Notes: generated from the sequence alone by a model not told the origin. DNA of 64,000 bases from Pseudomonas tensinigenes (GCF_014268445.2 NZ_CP077089.1:6180001-6244000); one strand, 5' to 3'. Positions 19,791 to 29,359 are shown, counted from the stretch's first letter. Made by a program: numbers and translations.

Positions 19791-20939
19791 TCAATACGCC
19801 GCGCGGTAGATCTTCTCGATGTCCACGGCGCTGAGTTTGCGCGGGTTGTTGCGCATCAGCCGTTCAATGCCTGCGGCCTCCACGGCCATCGCCGGGATCG
19901 CCTCTTCCGGCACGCCGAAACTGCGCAGCCCGGCAGGAATTTCCACGGCCGCGCACAAGTCGGTCATCGCCTGTACGGCTTTGTCCGCCGCCTCGGTTGC
20001 ACTCAAATGAGCAGTCTTCACCCCCATGGCTTCGGCGATATCCTGCATGCGCTCGACGCAGGCCATCTTGTTCCAGGTCATGACATACGGCAGCAGCAAC
20101 GCGTTACTGACGCCATGGGCAATGTTGAAACGCCCGCCCAGCGGATACGCCAGCGCATGCACCGCACCGACCCCGGCATTACCAAACGCCATGCCGGCCA
20201 TCAGGCTGGCGGTGGCCATGTCTTCGCGGGCTTGCAGGTTGGCACCGTTGGCATAAGCCTTGGGCAGGGACCTGGCAATCAGCTTGATGGCACCGATGGC
20301 CAGGGAGTCAGTGATCGGCGAGGCATTCACCGACAGGTAGGATTCGATGGCGTGCACCAGTGCGTCGACGCCACTGGCGGCGGTGACGCTGCGTGGGCAG
20401 GTCAGGGTCATTTGCGGGCTGACCAGCGCCACGTCCGGTAATAGAAAGTCGCTGACGATGCCTTTCTTCAGTTGCGCGACTTTGTCCGAGAGGATCGCGA
20501 CGTTGGTCACTTCGGAACCGGTGCCGGCGGTGGTCGGGATGGCGATCAGCGGCGGGCCTTTGCGCGGCACCTGATCGACGCCGAACAGATCCTCCAGTGC
20601 GCCGTGGTAACCGGCGTAGGCGGCGACGCTTTTGGCGATGTCGATGGCACTGCCGCCACCGAGGCCGATCAAGCCGTCATGCCCGCCTTCGCGGTAGACA
20701 CGCATGCAGTCTTCGACGATGGCGATTTCCGGATCGGGCAGCACGCGGTCGAAAATCTCGTAGTCGCGCCCGCCCAATTGGCACAGCGCCAGCTCGACAG
20801 TGCCGGACTTGACCAGCGCGGCGTCGGTGACGATCAGCGGATTGTCGATATCGAGGCGAGTGAGCTCGGCCGCCAGTTGCTCGATGGCCTCGGCGCCGGT
20901 GATCAGTTTGTGAGCGATTTTGAACTGGGACAGACTCAT
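19791..20939 (-). CDS. iron-containing alcohol dehydrogenase
   Basis: A 382-residue group-III (iron-dependent) alcohol dehydrogenase. It has the NAD-binding GLGGGSAIDIAKSVA motif, the PTTAGTGSEVTNVA segment, and the metal-ligand region GVDALVHAIESYLS plus VHALAYPLGGRFNIAHG with its histidines. The substrate is not determined by sequence; relatives use ethanol, butanol or other short alcohols. I start at the ATG at 20939, which has AGAGG upstream. It is downstream of the ABC transporter genes on the same strand, but about 390 bases of repeats separate them, so it is probably transcribed on its own. Confidence 0.9.
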   Translation of the reverse strand: MSLSQFKIAHKLITGAEAIEQLAAELTRLDIDNPLIVTDAALVKSGTVELALCQLGGRDYEIFDRVLPDPEIAIVEDCMRVYREGGHDGLIGLGGGSAIDIAKSVAAYAGYHGALEDLFGVDQVPRKGPPLIAIPTTAGTGSEVTNVAILSDKVAQLKKGIVSDFLLPDVALVSPQMTLTCPRSVTAASGVDALVHAIESYLSVNASPITDSLAIGAIKLIARSLPKAYANGANLQAREDMATASLMAGMAFGNAGVGAVHALAYPLGGRFNIAHGVSNALLLPYVMTWNKMACVERMQDIAEAMGVKTAHLSATEAADKAVQAMTDLCAAVEIPAGLRSFGVPEEAIPAMAVEAAGIERLMRNNPRKLSAVDIEKIYRAAY

Positions 20940-21330
20940 CGTGCGCAGCCTCTTATAGATGTGGGAGCTGGGCACAAGATTAGCTGGGGATTTGGGGTTG
21001 TCTGCTATTCAGGGTGTGAATGGTTGATCGGTTAGAAAATCAAGAGCCCCTCACCCTAGCCCTCTCCCGGAGGGAGAGGGGACTGATCGAGGTGGATGGG
21101 AGAGGTACACCGACGTGAAATACCGAGTCGAACTCGGGTTTTGACAACCATGAAGATCTGCTCCCTTCCTCCCGAAGTTTAAAAGACTGATCGAGGTGGA
21201 TGGGAGAGGTACACCGACGTGCGATACCGAGTCGAACTCAGGTTTTGAAAATCATGAAGATCTGCTCCCTTTCCCCCTCGCCCCTTTGGGGGAGAGGGCT
21301 GGGGTGAGGGGGTGGCTTTTGATCTGGCCC
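20940..21330. other. 391-base gene-free stretch between the alcohol dehydrogenase and ABC transporter genes
   Basis: No coding potential is visible. Most of it is taken up by a composite repeat (21047-21311) described separately. The remaining 100 bases upstream of the dehydrogenase should hold its promoter. Confidence 0.6.
21047..21311. repeat. composite repeat: inverted ends enclosing two direct copies
   Basis: The outer ends are inverted (CCCCTCACCCTAGCCCTCTC at the left and its near-complement at 21290-21311). Inside are two direct copies of an 87-base unit, 21081-21167 and 21185-21271, that begin GACTGATCGAGGTGGATGGG and differ at only a few positions. Palindromes of the CCCTCTCCC / GGGAGAGGG kind are widespread in Pseudomonas genomes, but the duplicated inner unit is unusual. 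Confidence 0.85.
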
Positions 21331-22155
21331 TTAAACCTGAGCCGTACGCAGTTTTTCGCTGCGGCCACGTAGCCATTCCAGCGTCAGCAGCAGGATCACC
21401 GAGAAGGCAATCAGCAACGTAGCCGCAGCCGCAATCGTCGGACTCAGGTTCTCGCGAATCCCGCTAAACATCTGCCGAGGCAACGTCGCCTGCTCAGGCC
21501 CGGCAAGAAACAACGTCACCACCACCTCATCAAACGAAGTCGCAAACGCAAACAGCGCCCCGGAAATCACCCCCGGCGCAATCAGTGGCAAGGTCACCCG
21601 ACGGAACGCAGTCAACGGTGATGCACCCAGGCTCGCAGCAGCCCGCACCAGATTATGGTTAAACCCCTGCAACGTCGCCGACACCGTGATGATCACAAAC
21701 GGCACACCCAGCACCGCATGCACGACGATCAATGAGAAAAAGCTGTTACCCAACCCCAGCGGCGCGAAAAACAGATAACTCGCCACACCGATGATTACCA
21801 CCGGCACCACCATCGGCGAAATCACCAGCGCCATCACCAGCGCTTTACCGGGGAAGTCACCGCGAGTCAGACCAATCGCCGCCAGCGTACCGAAGATCAT
21901 CGCCAGCACCGTCGCCGCCGGGGCGACGATGATGCTGTTCTTCAGCGCACGCATCCATTCCGCCGAAGCGAAGAAGTCGTGATACCACTGCAGCGAGAAG
22001 CCCTGTAGCGGATAAACCAGAAAACTCCCCGAGTTGAACGACAGCGGAATGATCACCAGCACCGGCAGAATCAGGAACAACAGAATCAGGCCGCAGAGGA
22101 TCCGCAGGCTGTAGAACCACACCCGTTCGATGGGCGACATGTAAGGACTCAGCAT
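21331..22155 (-). CDS. polyamine-type ABC transporter permease (PotC/PotI-like)
   Basis: A 274-residue inner-membrane permease with six hydrophobic segments and the BPD transport signature seen as EAA-loop RAAASLGASPLTAFRRVTLPLI. It would form the translocation channel with the preceding permease. AAGGGG lies 8 bases before the ATG. It starts 12 bases after the first permease gene. The closest recognised families are the spermidine/putrescine PotC type. The precise substrate is inferred. Confidence 0.88.
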   Translation of the reverse strand: MLSPYMSPIERVWFYSLRILCGLILLFLILPVLVIIPLSFNSGSFLVYPLQGFSLQWYHDFFASAEWMRALKNSIIVAPAATVLAMIFGTLAAIGLTRGDFPGKALVMALVISPMVVPVVIIGVASYLFFAPLGLGNSFFSLIVVHAVLGVPFVIITVSATLQGFNHNLVRAAASLGASPLTAFRRVTLPLIAPGVISGALFAFATSFDEVVVTLFLAGPEQATLPRQMFSGIRENLSPTIAAAATLLIAFSVILLLTLEWLRGRSEKLRTAQV

Positions 22156-22167
22156 CTCGAATTCCCC

Positions 22168-23415
22168 TTAGCTCAGGCGCAGGCGACTGGCGCCGACCAG
22201 CCAGCTGTAAATCAGATAAAGCACCACGGTCGCCAGCAGCAACAGCCCGCCCAGCGCCGTGGCCATGCCCCAGTTGATGCTGGTGTTGGTGTAGAAGGCG
22301 ACGAAGTAGCTGACCATTTGATCGTTCGGGCTGCCGAGCAGCGCCGGGGTGATGTAGTAGCCGATGGCGAGGATGAACACCAACAGACAACCGGCGCCGA
22401 CACCGGCATAGGTCTGCGGGAAGTACACCCGCCAGAAACTGGCGAACGGGTGGCAGCCGAGGGAAATCGCCGCGCGCATGTAGGTCGGCGAGATGCCTTT
22501 CATCACGCTGTAGATCGGCAGGATCATGAACGGCAACAGGATGTGCACCATCGAGATGTACACACCGGTGCGGTTGAACACCAGTTCCAGCGGTTTATCG
22601 ATGATGCCCATGGCCATCAGGCCACTGTTGATCAGACCGCCCGATTGCAACAGCACGATCCACGCCGCCACCCGCACCAGAATCGAGGTCCAGAACGGCA
22701 GCAGCACCAGAATCATCAGCAGGTTGCTTTGCCGCGATGGCAGGTTCGCCAGCAGATAAGCCAGTGGATACGCCAGCAGCAGGCAGATCACGGTGATGAC
22801 CAGGCCCATCCAGAAGGTGCGGGCGAAGATGTCGAGGTAGATCGCCTGATCCGGGGTGGCCGGGGCGATTTCGCCGAGGTCGTCGATGCGATGATCGACG
22901 GACGCCAGCAAGTAATACGGGGTGATGCTGCTGGTGTTGCGTTTGACCGCCTGCCAGTAGGCCGGGTCGCCCCAACGTTCGTCGAGTGCTTCCAGGGCTT
23001 CTTTATAAGAGGCCGGTTCGCTGGCGAAGGGCAGCGCCCGGGCGGTTTTGGTCAACAGGCTGCGATAGCCGGCCAACTCCATGTTCAAGCGCTTGGACAA
23101 ATCGCCCAGCGTCTGGTTTTTGCGCGCTTCGGCGAGGTCTTCGCCGGCGGCTTTGTAGACCGGTTCAGCGGGCAGGCCACGGCCGTCCCAACTGGCGATG
23201 GCCGCCACGGTGCGCGGCATGCCGCCGACCACTTCGGGGTTGCCGACGCTTTTGTAGAGCAGCGCCACGATCGGCACCAGAAACACCAGCAACAGAAACA
23301 GCACCAGCGGCGCAATCAGCGCTTGAGCCTTCCAGCGGTTGACCCGCTCGGCGCGCTTGAGCTTCTGCTTCAAGGTGGGGCTGTTGCCCTCGTTCAGGGG
23401 AACGGCGATGGCCAT
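22168..23415 (-). CDS. polyamine-type ABC transporter permease (PotB/PotH-like)
   Basis: A 415-residue permease, longer than the usual 290-310. After the first transmembrane helix (residues 38-60) there is a periplasmic insertion of about 130 residues before the remaining five helices. The cytoplasmic EAA loop reads YMRAAISLGCHPFASFWRVYFPQ. Such extended PotB homologues are common in Pseudomonas opine and polyamine-like importers. The start at 23415 has GGAG at 6 bases and gives the expected MAIAVPLNEG N-terminus. Confidence 0.87.
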   Translation of the reverse strand: MAIAVPLNEGNSPTLKQKLKRAERVNRWKAQALIAPLVLFLLLVFLVPIVALLYKSVGNPEVVGGMPRTVAAIASWDGRGLPAEPVYKAAGEDLAEARKNQTLGDLSKRLNMELAGYRSLLTKTARALPFASEPASYKEALEALDERWGDPAYWQAVKRNTSSITPYYLLASVDHRIDDLGEIAPATPDQAIYLDIFARTFWMGLVITVICLLLAYPLAYLLANLPSRQSNLLMILVLLPFWTSILVRVAAWIVLLQSGGLINSGLMAMGIIDKPLELVFNRTGVYISMVHILLPFMILPIYSVMKGISPTYMRAAISLGCHPFASFWRVYFPQTYAGVGAGCLLVFILAIGYYITPALLGSPNDQMVSYFVAFYTNTSINWGMATALGGLLLLATVVLYLIYSWLVGASRLRLS

Positions 23416-23486
23416 GACGTACTCCGCAAATCTTTGATCGTTACAGAGGTGGCGAACCACCGCTGTTATGTTGAAACACAGCTACC

Positions 23487-23576
23487 TGTGGGAGCGAGCC
23501 TGCTCGCGAAGAGGCCAGCACATTCAACATCCATGCTGGCTGATCTAGCGCTTTCGCGAGCAGGCTCGCTCCCACA
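23487..23576. repeat. REPIN inside the ABC transporter gene cluster
   Basis: Two inverted REP copies with the long-spacer layout. It sits between the substrate-binding protein gene and the first permease gene of one operon, a position that could stabilise or partly terminate the upstream message. Confidence 0.92.
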
Positions 23577-23609
23577 GGGGTGGGCAAGCCCACCCTCACC
23601 AGGTTCTGC

Positions 23610-24653
23610 TTATTTCGCAGCCCAGGAGTTGAAGCGCTGCTCGAGTTGCTCGCCGTTGTCAGCCCAGAAGCTGACGTCGATCTGCACCTGGTTGGCGATG
23701 TTTTCCGGGGTGGTCGGCATGTCTTTCAGGACATCCTTGGCCAGCAGCGGCACAGCCTGGGTGTTGGCCGGGCCGTAGGCGATGTTTTCCGAGTAGGTCT
23801 TCTGTTGCTGCGGCTGTACCGAGAAGGCGATGAATTTCTTCGCCGCTTCCGCGCGTTTGGCGTCCAGACCTTTCGGGATGGCCCAGGCGTCGAAGTCGTA
23901 GATGCCGCCGTTCCACACCACTTTCAGGTTGGATTCTTTCTGCACGGCGGCGATGCGACCGTTGTAGGCCGAGCTCATCACCACGTCACCGGAAGCGAGG
24001 TATTGCGGCGGTTGCGCGCCGGCTTCCCACCATTGGATGCTCGGCTTCAGCTCATCAAGCTTCTTGAACGCGCGATCCTGGCCGCCCTTGCTCGCCAGCT
24101 CTTTGTAGACGTCTTTCGGCGCCACACCATCGGCCATCAGCGCGAATTCGAGGGTGTACTTGGCGCCTTTGCGCAGGCCACGCTTGCCCGGGAATTTCTT
24201 GGTGTCCCAGAAATCCGCCCAACTGGTCGGCGCGGTTTTCAGCTTGTCGGCGTTGTAAGCCAGTACGGTCGACCAAACGAAGAAGCCCACGCCGCATGGC
24301 TGAATCGCGCCTTTGACGTAGTCTTCAGTCTTGCCGAACAGCGCCGGGTCGAGTTGTTCGAACATGTCTTCGTCGCAGCCACGGGACAGTTCTGGCGATT
24401 CAACTTCGACCAAGTCCCACGACACGCTCTTGGTGTCGACCATGGCTTTGACCTTGGCCATTTCACCGTTGTATTCGCCGGCGACGATCTTGCCGTTGCC
24501 CGCCGCTTCCCACGGTGCATAGAAGGCTTTGACTTGCGCCGCCTTGTTCGCCCCGCCAAACGACACCACGGTCAAATCCGGGCCAGCGGCCATTGCGCTG
24601 GCCGCACCCATCAGGCCCAGGGTCAGGGCGGTGAACTTCAGGGATCTCAACAT
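23610..24653 (-). CDS. polyamine-type ABC transporter substrate-binding protein (PotD/PotF-like)
   Basis: A 347-residue periplasmic binding protein. The signal peptide (MLRSLKFTALTLGLMGAASA) is followed by DLTVVSFGGANKAAQVKAFY, typical of the PotD / Fe-type family cluster D. The ligand is not decided by sequence; spermidine/putrescine, opines and other amines are all possible. It lies between the ATPase gene (48-base gap) and the permeases (REPIN-filled gap of about 190 bases). Confidence 0.88.
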   Translation of the reverse strand: MLRSLKFTALTLGLMGAASAMAAGPDLTVVSFGGANKAAQVKAFYAPWEAAGNGKIVAGEYNGEMAKVKAMVDTKSVSWDLVEVESPELSRGCDEDMFEQLDPALFGKTEDYVKGAIQPCGVGFFVWSTVLAYNADKLKTAPTSWADFWDTKKFPGKRGLRKGAKYTLEFALMADGVAPKDVYKELASKGGQDRAFKKLDELKPSIQWWEAGAQPPQYLASGDVVMSSAYNGRIAAVQKESNLKVVWNGGIYDFDAWAIPKGLDAKRAEAAKKFIAFSVQPQQQKTYSENIAYGPANTQAVPLLAKDVLKDMPTTPENIANQVQIDVSFWADNGEQLEQRFNSWAAK

Positions 24654-24701
24654 TTATTGTTCTCTCCACGTGCAGGGTTGGTGTTGGTATTGCCGGGGCG
24701 A

Positions 24702-25826
24702 TCAGTTCGCCTCTAAAAGCGGGTCAAGCGCGCGAACGTGCTCGACCTGCCAGCCAAGCGGTACCACGTCACCGACCGCGAGCGCTGGATCGAGCTCGGC
24801 AATCGGTTGTTTCACGAAGAAGTCGGTCTTGCCGCAGACTTCCAGGCGCACCCGGACGTGGTCGCCCAGATAGATGAATTCCGCCACCCTCCCTGAGAAG
24901 CGGTTAACGCATTGATCGCTCGAACCGTTGAGGCTGACGCGCTCCGGACGGATCGACAAAGTCACCGGTTCGCCGGTCTGGCCGACGTTGACCGCCAGCG
25001 CCTCGACCTTTTCGCCACGACCCAACTCGACCACGCAACGCTCACCGCTCTGGCTGAGCAGGCGACCGTTGAGGCGGTTGTTCTCACCGATGAAGTTGGC
25101 GACGAAGGTATTTTTCGGTTCTTCGTAAAGGGTGCGCGGTGGGGCGATCTGCTGGATTTCGCCTTGATGGAACACCGCGACGCGGTCGGACATGGTCAGC
25201 GCTTCACCCTGATCGTGGGTCACGTAGACCACGGTCACGCCGAGGCGCTGGTGCAGGTGTTTGATTTCCATCTGCATGTGTTCACGCAGTTGTTTGTCGA
25301 GGGCGCCGAGGGGTTCGTCCATCAGCACCAGTTGCGGTTCGAACACCAGCGCGCGGGCCAGTGCCACACGTTGTTGCTGACCGCCGGACAACTGCGCCGG
25401 GTAGCGTGAGGCGAATGCGTCGAGCTGGACCATGCTGAGGACTTTCTTCACGCGGTCGCTGACATCACTTTTGTTCAGGCCACGGACGGTCAGCGGGAAC
25501 GCGAGGTTCTCGGCCACAGTCATGTGCGGGAACAGCGCGTAGTTCTGGAACACCATGCCGATGTCGCGTTTGTGCGGCGGCACATTGTTGATCGAGCGCC
25601 CGGCCAGCAGAATCTCGCCGGCGGTCGGTGTTTCGAAACCGGCGAGCATCATCAGACTGGTGGTCTTGCCGGAACCGGACGGCCCGAGCAGGGTGAGGAA
25701 TTCGCCTTTGCGAATGTCGAGGTTGAGGTCTTTGACGATCAGGTTCTCGCCGTCGTAGCTCTTCTGCACTCCACGAAAGCTGACCAGCACATCACTGGCC
25801 CCTGCGTTTGTATCGACCTGGCTCAT
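24702..25826 (-). CDS. polyamine-type ABC transporter ATP-binding protein (PotA-like)
   Basis: A 374-residue ATPase. Walker A is GPSGSGKTTS, the signature is LSGGQQQRVALARAL, and Walker B is LVLMDEP, followed by the TOBE domain at residues 280-365 as in PotA. It energises import by the two permeases. I start at the ATG at 25826, with AAAGGTG 6 bases upstream, instead of the GTG at 25832. First gene of the importer operon (ATPase, binding protein, permease, permease). Confidence 0.92.
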   Translation of the reverse strand: MSQVDTNAGASDVLVSFRGVQKSYDGENLIVKDLNLDIRKGEFLTLLGPSGSGKTTSLMMLAGFETPTAGEILLAGRSINNVPPHKRDIGMVFQNYALFPHMTVAENLAFPLTVRGLNKSDVSDRVKKVLSMVQLDAFASRYPAQLSGGQQQRVALARALVFEPQLVLMDEPLGALDKQLREHMQMEIKHLHQRLGVTVVYVTHDQGEALTMSDRVAVFHQGEIQQIAPPRTLYEEPKNTFVANFIGENNRLNGRLLSQSGERCVVELGRGEKVEALAVNVGQTGEPVTLSIRPERVSLNGSSDQCVNRFSGRVAEFIYLGDHVRVRLEVCGKTDFFVKQPIAELDPALAVGDVVPLGWQVEHVRALDPLLEAN

Positions 25827-26174
25827 ACCCACACCTTTGTTGTTGATGACTGCTTGTGGATTAAGCCTAGTGGTTGCTGACAGGCACGCAAATCGGGGCG
25901 CAGGAGAGAATCGCCTCAGCCGGATGGAAGGTTGGGGGTAGGGATTGCCCTACAAGGATGGCGCTAATGGATAAGGCAGTGACAAGCGACAAGCTGCGAG
26001 CCACAAGCAATGGCAAAAACGCGTGTCGCTTAGGGATATGCGCACAATCCGGATCCAAAGCAGATCCCTTGTGGGAGCGAGCCTGCTCGCGAATGCGGTG
26101 GGTCATTCAGCTTATTCGGTGACTGTTACACCGCTTTCGCGAGCAGGCTCGCTCCCACAGGGGAACAGTGCTGA
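25827..26174. other. 348-base intergenic region with REPIN
   Basis: No gene is visible. The ATPase-proximal part should hold the promoter of the importer operon. At 25981-26008 is a fragment of the GACAAGC/GCTGCGAGC-type simple repeat common in Pseudomonas, and at 26070-26159 a REPIN. Confidence 0.55.
26070..26159. repeat. REPIN: two inverted REP sequences
   Basis: Two inverted REPs in the long-spacer layout. The element ends 15 bases from the stop of the response regulator gene. Confidence 0.92.
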
Positions 26175-26804
26175 TCAGAGAAGTTTGTGTTCCATCGCGT
26201 ATTTGACCAGTTCGGCCAGCGAGGTGATGTTGAGCTTTTGCATCAGCCGCGCCTTGTGGGTGCTGATGGTCTTGCTGCTCAGCGCCAGTTGCTGGGCGAT
26301 GTCATTGACGTTGGCGCCTTGGGCCAAGCGTTCGAACACCGAGAATTCGCGTTCGGACAATAGCGAATGCAGTGGCCGGGCATCGGTCAGGCCGACTTCG
26401 AAGACCATGCGATCGGCCAGATCCGGGTCGATATAACGCCCACCCGCCGCGACCTTGCGGATCGCCGTGAGCAACAGCGCCGGGTCGCTGTCCTTGGTCG
26501 CATAACCGGCCGCGCCGACCTTCAATGCGCGAGCAGCCATCTGCGCTTCGTCGTGCATCGACAGCACCAGAATCGCCGGCGGATTGTTCAGTGCACGGAT
26601 GCGCGGTATCGCTTCGAGGCCATTGACCCCGGGCATGGAGATGTCGAGCAGCACCACTTCGCACGGAATATGGCGCAGGGTCTCGAGCAATTGCTCGCCA
26701 TTACTCGCCTCGCCCACCACTTGCAGATCCTTGGCCAGGCCGATCAATTGCTTGATGCCTTCGCGGACGATGGTGTGGTCTTCGGCTACCAGTACACGGA
26801 TCAA
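26175..26804 (-). CDS. NarL/FixJ-family response regulator
   Basis: A 209-residue regulator. The receiver domain has the phosphorylation site D54 in VVLLDISMPG and acidic residues in VLVAEDH. The C-terminal LuxR-type helix-turn-helix covers residues 145-205 (LSEREFSVFERLAQGANVND). It lies downstream of its probable partner, the sensor kinase at 26890-29286, on the same strand with an 85-base gap containing a single REP. The target genes are unknown; the genes on either side (polyamine-type importer, DUF3530) are candidates only by position. Confidence 0.92.
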   Translation of the reverse strand: MIRVLVAEDHTIVREGIKQLIGLAKDLQVVGEASNGEQLLETLRHIPCEVVLLDISMPGVNGLEAIPRIRALNNPPAILVLSMHDEAQMAARALKVGAAGYATKDSDPALLLTAIRKVAAGGRYIDPDLADRMVFEVGLTDARPLHSLLSEREFSVFERLAQGANVNDIAQQLALSSKTISTHKARLMQKLNITSLAELVKYAMEHKLL

Positions 26805-26839
26805 ATCTTTTCTCCAGATTTCAGGTACACACCAATCCC

Positions 26840-26864
26840 TGTGGGAGCGAGCCTGCTCGCGAAG
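26840..26864. repeat. single REP sequence
   Basis: One 25-base REP in the gap between the sensor kinase and the response regulator genes, without a partner arm. Confidence 0.88.
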
Positions 26865-26889
26865 GCGTCAGTCCAGACACCACAACATG

Positions 26890-29286
26890 TCAAACCTCAC
26901 TCACCGGCACTCGCACCATCAGACTGGTGCCCTCCCCCGGCTCACTCTCCAGCGTCAACCGTCCGCCCATGATCAGCACCCGCTCACGCATGCCGACCAA
27001 ACCGAACGAAGTCGGCCGACCGGCAGCGGGGACAAACCCTACGCCATCATCACTGACCGTCAGACACAATTCGTCGCCTTCCAGCGCCAGCGTCAGTTCT
27101 ACAGTATGCGCTTGGGCATGGCGCATCACATTGGTCAGCGCCTCCTGCAGGATCCGGAACAGACCAATCGCCTTGGCATCACTGAGCGCAGGCAGATTCT
27201 CCGGCACCTGCACCAGACACGGAATCTGTGTCCGCGCCTCGAACCGCCGCGCCTGCCACTCGATTGCCGACGCAATCCCGGCATCGAGAATCGGCGGTCG
27301 CAATGCCGTCGCCACATCGCGCACCAACTGGAACAGCTGGGCGATCAGGCGCTTCATGCTGTTCAGCCGCTCATTCAGCCCCGGATCGAGTTGCGCGTAG
27401 GCCAATTCGCACATCGATGTCTCCAGTTTCAGCACCGTCAACATCTGCCCCAGCTCATCGTGCACCTCGCGGGCGATCCGCGCCTTCTCTTCTTCGCGCA
27501 CGCTCTCAAGGTGCGCCGACAGTTCGCGCAGTTGCTCGCGCGATGCCGCCAGCTCCAACTCGATACGCTTGCTTTCGGTGATGTCCCAGACGATACCGTC
27601 CCAGACGTAGGCGCCATCCTCCAGTTGCCGGGTGATCGCCTTGATCTCGGCCCAGCGTTGCTCGCCCTGACGCGTGAGGATTCGGCCCTGCCATGACCAA
27701 TCGCTGTCGGTGTCCAGCGCCTGATCCTGAGTTTGGTGATAACTGGCCTTGTCGTCGGGATGCACCAGGCTGCGCAGACCCATGTCGCGATGCGCGATAG
27801 CGGCCGGTGCGTAGCCGACCAGACTTTCACTGCCCTCACTGATGTAGGCAAAGTCGATCTGCCCAGTCACCGGCGCCCGCTCCAGACGGAACACAAGCCC
27901 CGGCACGTTGGCGGCGATACCTTGCAGGCGCGCCTCGCTTTCCTGCAACGCCGCCAGTGCACGGCGGCGCTCGGTGACATCCGTGAGGTAAACCACCAGA
28001 TATTCGCTGTCGCGAAAACGCAGAAAACTCAGCGAAACATCCGCAGGCAAGACACTGCCATCGGCGCGCACGCAACTGGTTTCAAAACTCAGCGGCCCTT
28101 CTTCACTGGCCCGCGCGCGCTTCCACAGATTGAGCCAGCGGTCCATGTGCAGTCCCGGTTCAAAGTCGATCAGCGGGCGCTCGATCAATCCACCTGAGTG
28201 ATAACCGAGCATGACTTCCGCCGCACGATTGGCGTAGCGCACATGGCTGTCCCAGTTGACCCAGAGAATGCCGACGGTGCTTTGATCGATGGAGAACTGC
28301 GTCAACCGCAGCGCTTCTTCGCTGGCCGCGCGCAAGGCAATGTCTTCCCGGGCGGCCAGCAGCCGCTGTTCGAGACTGTGCTGTTGGCGGCGCTGCCAGA
28401 ATACGATCGCGACACAACTGAGCAGCATCACCGCGAACAACAGACTGAGGTTCTGCCAGAACCCCGGTGACTCCGACAGCCGCGGATATTTCGGTTGCAG
28501 CCATTGGCTGTGCAATTGCTCCAGATCCTTGGCCGGGATTGCACGCAAGGCGCTTTGGACGATGCCAGCCAACTCTGGCCAATCGCGGCGCGAGCCGACT
28601 CGCAACAGTTGCGGCAGGCCGATATCACCAACGACTACCAGTCCGGCGAACTCCGGTTCCGCGGACAAGCGTCCGAGTTGCGCCTCATCGACCACGGCGT
28701 AAGTGGCCTGCTGACTCAACAGCAACTGCAAGGCCTGACGCTCCAGCGGCACACCTTGCAGATTCAGATGCGGATAGTTGCCGCGCAGATAGTCGGCGGT
28801 GCTGCTGGGCATGCGCACGGCGACGCGGGTCTGGCTGTCGAGTTTCTCCAGATCGACCACACTACTGGCCTTCTGGTCGCTGACCACCAGTTGCGGGACA
28901 CGCATGTAAGGATCGGAGAACTGCCACAGGCGCAGCGCACTCGGAGTCTGGCTCAGGCCCGGAGCGATATCGATCTCGCCCTCACGCACGGCGGCTTCCA
29001 ATTGCGCGAGATCCTGAAAATTGCGCCAGCTCAATTCGACATTGAGCGTCTTGGCCAACAACTTCATCAGCTCGACGTTGGCCCCCGACAACCGCTGCAA
29101 GCGCCGGTCGTATAGCGCGTACGGCGCTTGCAACACCAGGCCGACGCGCAATTCATTGTGTTGCGCCAGCCATTGCTGCTGGCTCGCCGACAACTGTGCG
29201 AGATGAGACGGCGGCGCAGGCGCCGCCCAGCCCATCAAGGGAAAGCACAAACAGCCGATAACCCACAGGCAGCAAAATCGCTTCAT
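26890..29286 (-). CDS. membrane sensor histidine kinase with periplasmic binding, PAS and HisKA_3 domains
   Basis: A 798-residue kinase. After a signal peptide (about 22 residues), residues 30-260 resemble an extracellular solute-binding protein family 3 domain (ELRVGLVLQAPYALYDRRL, GEIDIAPGLSQTP). A transmembrane helix (LLFAVMLLSCVAIVFW) near residue 280 leads to two PAS domains with PAC ends. HisKA_3 follows with the phospho-acceptor H609 in REVHDELGQ, then HATPase_c with LFRILQEALTNVMRHA and SDDGVGF. It probably senses a small amine or amino-acid-like ligand directly and phosphorylates the adjacent NarL-type regulator; the ligand is not known. I use the ATG at 29286, since the upstream frame starts with TTG. 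Confidence 0.9.
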   Translation of the reverse strand: MKRFCCLWVIGCLCFPLMGWAAPAPPSHLAQLSASQQQWLAQHNELRVGLVLQAPYALYDRRLQRLSGANVELMKLLAKTLNVELSWRNFQDLAQLEAAVREGEIDIAPGLSQTPSALRLWQFSDPYMRVPQLVVSDQKASSVVDLEKLDSQTRVAVRMPSSTADYLRGNYPHLNLQGVPLERQALQLLLSQQATYAVVDEAQLGRLSAEPEFAGLVVVGDIGLPQLLRVGSRRDWPELAGIVQSALRAIPAKDLEQLHSQWLQPKYPRLSESPGFWQNLSLLFAVMLLSCVAIVFWQRRQQHSLEQRLLAAREDIALRAASEEALRLTQFSIDQSTVGILWVNWDSHVRYANRAAEVMLGYHSGGLIERPLIDFEPGLHMDRWLNLWKRARASEEGPLSFETSCVRADGSVLPADVSLSFLRFRDSEYLVVYLTDVTERRRALAALQESEARLQGIAANVPGLVFRLERAPVTGQIDFAYISEGSESLVGYAPAAIAHRDMGLRSLVHPDDKASYHQTQDQALDTDSDWSWQGRILTRQGEQRWAEIKAITRQLEDGAYVWDGIVWDITESKRIELELAASREQLRELSAHLESVREEEKARIAREVHDELGQMLTVLKLETSMCELAYAQLDPGLNERLNSMKRLIAQLFQLVRDVATALRPPILDAGIASAIEWQARRFEARTQIPCLVQVPENLPALSDAKAIGLFRILQEALTNVMRHAQAHTVELTLALEGDELCLTVSDDGVGFVPAAGRPTSFGLVGMRERVLIMGGRLTLESEPGEGTSLMVRVPVSEV

Positions 29287-29359
29287 TGAAGTCTCATACA
29301 CTGACAAATTCTGACCAACCCATTAGGCTGCCGGGATACTTTCTGGCCTGGAATAACCG

